NCBI GenBank assembly: GCA_036939975.1
Contig: JALLPB010000938.1
Span: forward strand, 1-11,040
Direction: 5' to 3'
DNA: 11,040 nucleotides
Source: Cyclostephanos tholiformis
Lineage: Eukaryota; Bacillariophyta; Thalassiosirophyceae; Thalassiosirales; Thalassiosiraceae
A model generated the notes under the pieces. That model saw only the letters and a list, made by a program, of their open reading frames with translations. It did not search any database and was not told where the DNA came from. Within the stretch, counting starts at the first letter, position 1. The number at the start of each line of letters is the position of its first letter. Shown piece by piece: positions 7,225 to 11,040 of this stretch. Position numbers and translations under genes: made by a program.

Positions 7225-8452
7225 CGGGCTGGGGAGCGATATTACCACCTGTGTATTAGAGAGAGTACCTAGCAATGAGATGGGTATCTGTCTCACGGGT
7301 TAAGATGATGTCATGGGAATCTTTGACATCACTCTCACTTCAATATCTCTGGACTCTGGATGAAGATGAAAAAAAATTACGGCACGCGCCGAGCACGAGC
7401 TACCTCTACCTAGGTTCACGATGACCGAACCAAGAGCGAACAAGATGCACGCGAGGAGCAGCTACTTGCGTCCGGAGGATGATCGCATTCCAACGCCAAC
7501 GCTCGTTATTCTGTGTAGAGTAATACATCAAGAGAGCTCGTCGCCGGCATAAAATAAATTCTGCCCCCTCAACTGCAATTATATTCTCCATCTACTATGA
7601 TCATACCATCAAAAATAATGAAGCTCTCCATTTTTCCACCATCATTGCGACCTACTGGTGGGCTTCATCGGAAAATCCACGTCAACGGTGAGGCGAGTCA
7701 ACAATCCCATCGAAGGAATTGGAATATGTGGACGAAACAACGTGCAACGGAAGAAGACGTGGAATGGCAGTATTACTGGTGAATTCGACTCATGCCTTCA
7801 GAAAGATGCACATATCGGCCATTATTTTGCAAAAGCTGCAGCGTTAAGTGAAACTCCCCACCCCATCTCTCGAAATCGATCGGCTTACTATGACAGTGAC
7901 GAGCATGACTTCGAGACTCTCCTCGACCAATCAGCTTTGATTAGTCTATACCACTTTAAACTAATAAGCTTTATAAATTGATCATCGTCCGAGACGTATT
8001 CTTTATACTGTCTTTATCACCAGGTCTCGACTCGTTCTTCGTTTTCACTCGATTGACCAAGCACCCGCTATGATATTCTCGACATCAGTCAATGAAACGA
8101 GCAAAGTGCGGATCTGCCGAGCGTGCGCACCCGTCATGATATCATCAACAACTTGCAAATAAAGATGCAGCGAGCGATGGCTGCAAGAGCATTCGAGGGA
8201 ATATGTCAATCGAGTGCATCCATTGTGAGATTATCAGTAAAGGCGATGAAATTATTGGTGTGAACGATACCTGCGGGAGCAATCATATGAAGCCGTCGCG
8301 AGAACAGCTTCTTAGCGTTCGTTTACGCTTGAGGTGTTCAACACGCGACACGCGGAGGTTATTGAAGCAGTTCTAATATCATCTGTTTTAGAATTACATG
8401 GTATTGGTGGAAGAGTGAAGAGGGTACATGTAACATACAAGCTTGGTGGCAA
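7225..8452. other. Intergenic stretch between the epimerase promoter and the MYB gene, no supported gene
   Basis: The longest open frame (plus, 7658-7981, 107 codons) begins with GTG. It contains G-F-I-G-K-S-T-S-T, which only superficially resembles a nucleotide-binding loop, and has no recognisable fold. A short minus-strand frame with no recognisable content (7591-7406, 61 codons, starting ATG) faces away from it. Neither is supported by family resemblance or an intron pattern. Base composition is lower in GC than in the flanking exons. A 10-bp palindrome ATGATATCAT is present near 8140. The part near 8400-8452 probably contains the MYB 3' untranslated region. Confidence 0.3.
7306..7331. 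promoter_or_regulatory. Inverted repeat TGATGTCA / TGACATCA upstream of the epimerase gene
   Basis: The two 8-bp arms (7306-7313 and 7324-7331) are exact reverse complements with a 10-nt spacer. Each differs by one base from the bZIP site TGACGTCA. They lie about 160-180 bp upstream of the epimerase ATG. The role as a bZIP-type site is inferred. Confidence 0.3.
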
Positions 8453-9109
8453 TTAGGTATCTCGAAAGGTGAGATGGGGTTTCTTCGTCTGCAGACGCAA
8501 CGCTGTCAATTGAGCCATTTGGTACAATATGTGAACCGCTCGTTGATCCATTTGCGATAGGTTGCTGTATATCTCCAATAAGCAAGACGCGGAATGAGGC
8601 CCTGCCCAGTCGTCATCGGAGTTCGCTGAGAACACTCGATGTATATCGAATTGTTGGCAGTGGGATGGCCAGGATTCGTCAAATTCAGCAAATACGTCAT
8701 CGCCAGCCTCGACGCGCTTCATTATCATTTGTGCGTGAGTCTTCACCTGGACCGTGGACCTTGTGGGTATCAACGTTGCTATCTCCTTCCACTTGCCTCG
8801 TCCGCTGGAAGATCGGAGCGGCATGTTGCAAGTGTTGACGATGCGGTAGTAGAATGCAGGTGAAAGCTAGTCATTCGTTCTCGCTTTTTTCGCAAAAGTT
8901 TGTCAAGCACAAGGCAATGAATGATCCTACTGCAATCTTACTCACAACCGCTTTAAACCCTTGAGGAATGTGCGACGCTCTGAATCAGTCCATCGACCTG
9001 ACTTCCTCATACTGATGCCAGACTTCAGCGAGCACTTGCTCCGACGCCTAACTTTGCAATCGCCACTATTACACTCATCTTGGAAGATTCCGAGACCCAT
9101 TTCTTGCAT
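8453..9109 (-). CDS. One-repeat MYB (SHAQKYF-class-like) DNA-binding protein, two exons
   Basis: Exon 1 is 9109-8946 and exon 2 is 8804-8453; together they encode 171 residues. The start is the first ATG after an in-frame TGA. A second in-frame ATG is three codons on. Residues 19-39 are basic (K-V-R-R-R-S-K and M-R-K-S-G-R), a possible nuclear signal. The MYB/SANT repeat is about 38-85: W40-T-D-S-E-R-R-T-F-L-K-G-L-K-R-F-G across the exon junction, W60-K-E-I-A, then I-P-T-R-S-T-V-Q-V-K-T-H-A-Q. The two tryptophans are 20 positions apart, and the third-helix position carries Ala of T-H-A-Q, as in SHAQKYF MYBs where Trp is replaced. An acidic stretch (E-A-G-D-D-V-F-A-E-F-D-E) follows, then a tail of about 70 residues I do not recognise. 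It is expected to bind DNA in the nucleus as a transcription regulator; the targets are unknown. Without the splice, exon 2 alone would lack half the repeat. Confidence 0.85.
8805..8945 (-). other. Intron of the MYB gene, 141 nt, phase 2
   Basis: The donor on the minus strand is GGTT/GTGAGTAAG and the acceptor is GATCTTCCAG/CGG. Joining restores a Phe codon (TT plus C) and gives K-R-F-G-R-G-K-W-K-E, the expected linker between helix 1 and helix 2 of the MYB repeat. Reading through hits TGA immediately. Donor and acceptor both fit the usual consensus well, with CT-rich sequence before the AG. Confidence 0.85.
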
Positions 9110-9358
9110 GTATGCTCAGGGCCTTGGTCTATGTATTTTATTCGGAGTGAATGATTCGATACAGACTTGTGCGATATCAGCATGAACAGTGTGCCGGCCA
9201 GCAGTTGATGTTGCTAAGACATCCGACATGCCGAATCAACATTTAGAAATCATATGTTCATTGAAGAAAAATACAACGCAAAATCGTGCATACAAAGAGC
9301 ATCGTAGGAATCATTAAGCCATTTACTATCACAATCGAGAGAGAAAAAACTAGATAGA

Positions 9359-9386
9359 CAATCTGACCATGACGTACGTCAGATTG
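9359..9386. promoter_or_regulatory. Double ACGT palindrome TGACGTACGTCA inside a 9-bp inverted repeat
   Basis: TGACGTACGTCA (9370-9381) equals its own reverse complement and consists of TGACGT joined to ACGTCA. These are the two hexamers known as CO2/cAMP-responsive elements in the Phaeodactylum carbonic anhydrase promoter, which are bound by bZIP factors. A second symmetry, CAATCTGAC (9359-9367) with GTCAGATTG (9378-9386), overlaps it with a different centre. Further CTGA copies follow to about 9416. It lies about 260 bp upstream of the MYB ATG on the gene's 5' side. Sequence and symmetry are seen; the regulatory role is inferred. Confidence 0.4.
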
Positions 9387-9772
9387 GCGTCTGAATATCT
9401 GACACAAAGATCTGATTTTACTTTTTGGCTACTCTCTATCTTGTATGTCATCCCCACGCTTCACACATCATCTGGTTGGGAGCCTTTTTGACCTGTTGTC
9501 ATTCAGGAGGCTACCTGGTGGTCTCATCCGACGCCCAGTTGCGGAGATATTGAATATTTACCTATGTGCCACGTCCGATTGTTGTGTGGGCTGGGTCCCC
9601 GAGGCGCAAGTCAAAAACAGTCTTATTTCCTGTAGTTGGCCACGATTTCAAGAAGAGGTAATAATCCTGATGCACAAATGTTGGGATAAAAAGTAATAAT
9701 TGAAATAAAAAATCAAGAAGAGAAAAGATTGCTCTGAAACCACCTTATTTAAATCTTTCATTGGAGGGATGT

Positions 9773-9813
9773 AGTGTGATAATTGTTATCAGCCCGGAAT
9801 CCAATATCACACT
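9773..9813. other. Stem-loop between MYB and ftsZ
   Basis: AGTGTGATA (9773-9781) pairs with TATCACACT (9805-9813) across a 23-nt loop. Overlapping it is a tighter palindrome TGATAA-TTG-TTATCA (9777-9791). It lies about 260 bp beyond the ftsZ stop. It could be a protein-binding site or an RNA structure in a long 3' region, or chance in AT-rich DNA. Confidence 0.2.
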
Positions 9814-10074
9814 TAGCAAGAACAAACCTGGGTCCGGGATTCTCACAAATCCGCAATGCTCAATAAGCGAAGCCGATTTTGTTATCAAATGTAAAGTAAA
9901 TGAAGCCCCATTAGTCATCGTAGCCCCACTTGATGATCAGCGTATCATAACACTTTCTTGTTTCGTTTTGTCAAACACGCGCAAACGTGTCTCGCCAACG
10001 TGACAAGAACCAAAAACCCGAAGCCTCCAAAATGCAGTCATACGAGATGCCCAAGGAGCCGATGATAAATTCGT

Positions 10075-11010
10075 CTACCTAAGAAAATCCGGTACACTCG
10101 ACCCGCCCCTTCCACCCCTGTCGTCATCCTCGTAAAATCCCGTCGCCAGGACTGTTATCGAGACCGTACCATCGGTTATCTCGTCGTCTACCAATGCGCC
10201 GAAGATGACATTCGCGTCCTCGTGCACGTTATTGTATATCACCTTGGCGGCCCTGTCGACCTCCTGGAGCGACAGACTCTCGCCGCCGATGATATTGAAC
10301 ACGACTCCGGTCGCCTCGTCGACCGGCGCATCCAGGAGCGGGCTCGATATCGCCGCCACGGCCGCGTCCTCCGCGGATGTCTTGCCCGATCCGGTCCCGA
10401 TCCCCATGAGCGCCGTTCCAGCATCCTGCATGACGCTCCTCACGTCCGCGAAGTCGACGTTGATGAGACCCGGCCTCACGATGATTTCCGATATCCCAAC
10501 CACTCCCTGCCGCAGTATGTCGTCGGCGACGCGAAACGCCGCCTCGAGGGGGGTGTTCTCCGGGATGATGTCAAGTAGCTTGTTGTTCGACACGATGATG
10601 ACGGTATCGACGTTCTCGCGCAGCCTGTCGATGGCGTCGGTGGCCTGCCTCATCCTCCTCCTTCCCTCGAACGCGAAAGGCTTCGTGACGATAGCCACGG
10701 TCAATGCGCCGCTCTCCTTGCTGATTTCGGCCACGACCGGCGCCGCGCCGCTGCCGGTACCCCCCCCCATCCCCGACGTGATGAAGCAAAGGTCGGCCCC
10801 GCTCACCATGGCGGATATCTCATCCCGCGATTCCTCGGCCGCGAGTCGTCCCATCTCGGGATCGCCCCCGGCCCCGAGTCCGCGGGTGACGGACGATCCG
10901 ATGTTGAGGATGGACGCGCCCTTGGCCTTCGACCTGCCGAGGGCCTGGGCGTCGGTGTTTATGGCCCAGAACTCGACTCCGCCGATGCGCGTGTCGAGCA
11001 TCCGATCGAC
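10075..11010 (-). CDS. ftsZ: FtsZ, cyanobacterial/plastid type, C-terminal exon (N-terminus outside window)
   Basis: FtsZ is the tubulin-like GTPase that polymerises into the division ring, in diatoms mainly on the stromal side of the plastid. The exon begins at 11010 with V-D-R-M, the end of the N-terminal G-G-x-G-x-N-A-V-x-R-M block, so only about the first 25 core residues plus the targeting sequence are missing. It continues with G-V-E-F-W-A-I-N-T-D-A-Q-A-L, the tubulin signature G-G-G-T-G-S-G (79-85 counted from M at 11001), F-E-G-R-R-R, N-N-x-L-L-x-I-I-P, and the T7 loop N-V-D-F-A-D-V (181-187), whose Asp completes the GTPase site of the neighbouring subunit. A-I-S-S-P-L-L and the final beta sheet follow. 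All GTPase residues in view are present. The linker is very short (D-D-D-R-G-G-R-G-G) and the protein ends S-S-V-P-D-F-L-R, a trimmed form of the C-terminal peptide that binds membrane anchors. I rank plastid over mitochondrial origin from resemblance to cyanobacterial FtsZ. Confidence 0.95.
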   Translation of the reverse strand, partial: VDRMLDTRIGGVEFWAINTDAQALGRSKAKGASILNIGSSVTRGLGAGGDPEMGRLAAEESRDEISAMVSGADLCFITSGMGGGTGSGAAPVVAEISKESGALTVAIVTKPFAFEGRRRMRQATDAIDRLRENVDTVIIVSNNKLLDIIPENTPLEAAFRVADDILRQGVVGISEIIVRPGLINVDFADVRSVMQDAGTALMGIGTGSGKTSAEDAAVAAISSPLLDAPVDEATGVVFNIIGGESLSLQEVDRAAKVIYNNVHEDANVIFGALVDDEITDGTVSITVLATGFYEDDDRGGRGGSSVPDFLR

Positions 11011-11040
11011 CTGTTTTTGTTTTTTGTTTTTTTTTTTACC
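11011..11040 (-). other. A-rich intron (or its 3' end) before the ftsZ exon
   Basis: On the minus strand the 30 bases before V-D-R-M are G, then GTAAAA..., ending ACAAAAACAG. Position 11011-11012 gives the acceptor AG. FtsZ homologues have Ala (GCN) before V-x-R-M, and lysine-rich sequence is not expected there, so this is intron. GT at 11039-11038 could be the donor of a 29-nt intron, with the G at 11040 closing a GCG codon; otherwise the intron continues past the edge. Confidence 0.6.

Larger units (their letters stand above)
9110..10074. other. Intergenic stretch between MYB start and ftsZ stop, no supported gene
   Basis: This should contain the MYB promoter (left part) and the ftsZ 3' untranslated region (right part). 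A TATA-like AATAAAATA on the minus strand (9142-9134) is only 25-33 nt before the MYB ATG. Two ACGTG cores occur at 9985-9989 and 9998-10002. Plus-strand open frames at 9445-9696 and 9761-10003 have no recognisable content, and none shows a family pattern or splice-like ends. Confidence 0.3.

Noticed and set aside
6662..7303. Plus-strand 213-codon frame rich in Pro, Ser and Asp
   Set aside because: It is antisense to the epimerase N-terminal exon and owes its length to the GC-rich low-complexity tracts there.
7658..7981. G-F-I-G-K-S-T as a possible P-loop NTPase
   Set aside because: The spacing does not match G-x-x-x-x-G-K-S/T, there is no ATG, and no Walker B or other NTPase motif follows.
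9777..9791. lac-operator-like palindrome TGATAATTGTTATCA
   Set aside because: The resemblance is only to an AT-rich symmetric core; the context is eukaryotic and no repressor gene is near.
10222..10578. Plus-strand 118-codon frame
   Set aside because: Antisense to the well-conserved ftsZ exon; open only because of high GC content.
1..11040. CRISPR arrays, tRNA or rRNA genes
   Set aside because: No regularly spaced identical repeats and no cloverleaf with a GTTC-type T arm were seen on either strand.

Overview
The window looks like nuclear DNA of a diatom. The evidence is short GT-AG introns, a UDP-glucose 4-epimerase whose N-terminus carries the diatom-type plastid presequence (signal peptide followed by an AFAP-like site), a cyanobacterial/plastid-type FtsZ, a one-repeat MYB of the K-T-H-A-Q type common in diatoms, and decayed copies of repeat families I associate with diatom genomes (CoDi-like Copia gag-protease, BspA-like LRR_5 proteins with an acidic tail). 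I cannot fix the species; a centric diatom is a guess.

Left half (1 to about 5.4 kb) is a graveyard of repeats. From 1 to about 1.9 kb, minus strand, lies a broken Copia-type gag followed by the start of the aspartic protease, running off the left edge. A cluster of three imperfect repeats sits just upstream of this gag (1955-2064). From 2.58 to 3.26 kb, minus strand, is one member of a repeated diatom ORF family with a stop in its leader. From 3.87 to 5.2 kb, plus strand, is a leucine-rich-repeat pseudogene that can be followed through three reading frames to its acidic tail. An 18-bp perfect palindrome lies 27 bp upstream of its first ATG.

Right half (5.6 to 11.04 kb) holds three apparently intact host genes, all on the minus strand: UDP-glucose 4-epimerase (5611-7149, one 141-nt intron), a MYB-domain regulator (8453-9109, one 141-nt intron, not visible as a single open frame), and the 3' part of ftsZ (10075-11010, continuing through an A-rich intron to the right edge). 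Epimerase and FtsZ exons are GC-rich; the intergenic DNA is clearly more AT-rich.

The three genes do not form a pathway. Epimerase and FtsZ may share a destination, the plastid: UDP-galactose feeds galactolipid and polysaccharide synthesis, and FtsZ builds the plastid division ring. I see no previously undescribed multi-gene system. The points most worth checking are the plastid presequence on the epimerase, the stop-free in-phase intron inside it, the MYB gene assembled here from two exons, the double ACGT palindrome upstream of it, and the very short intron at the edge of ftsZ.
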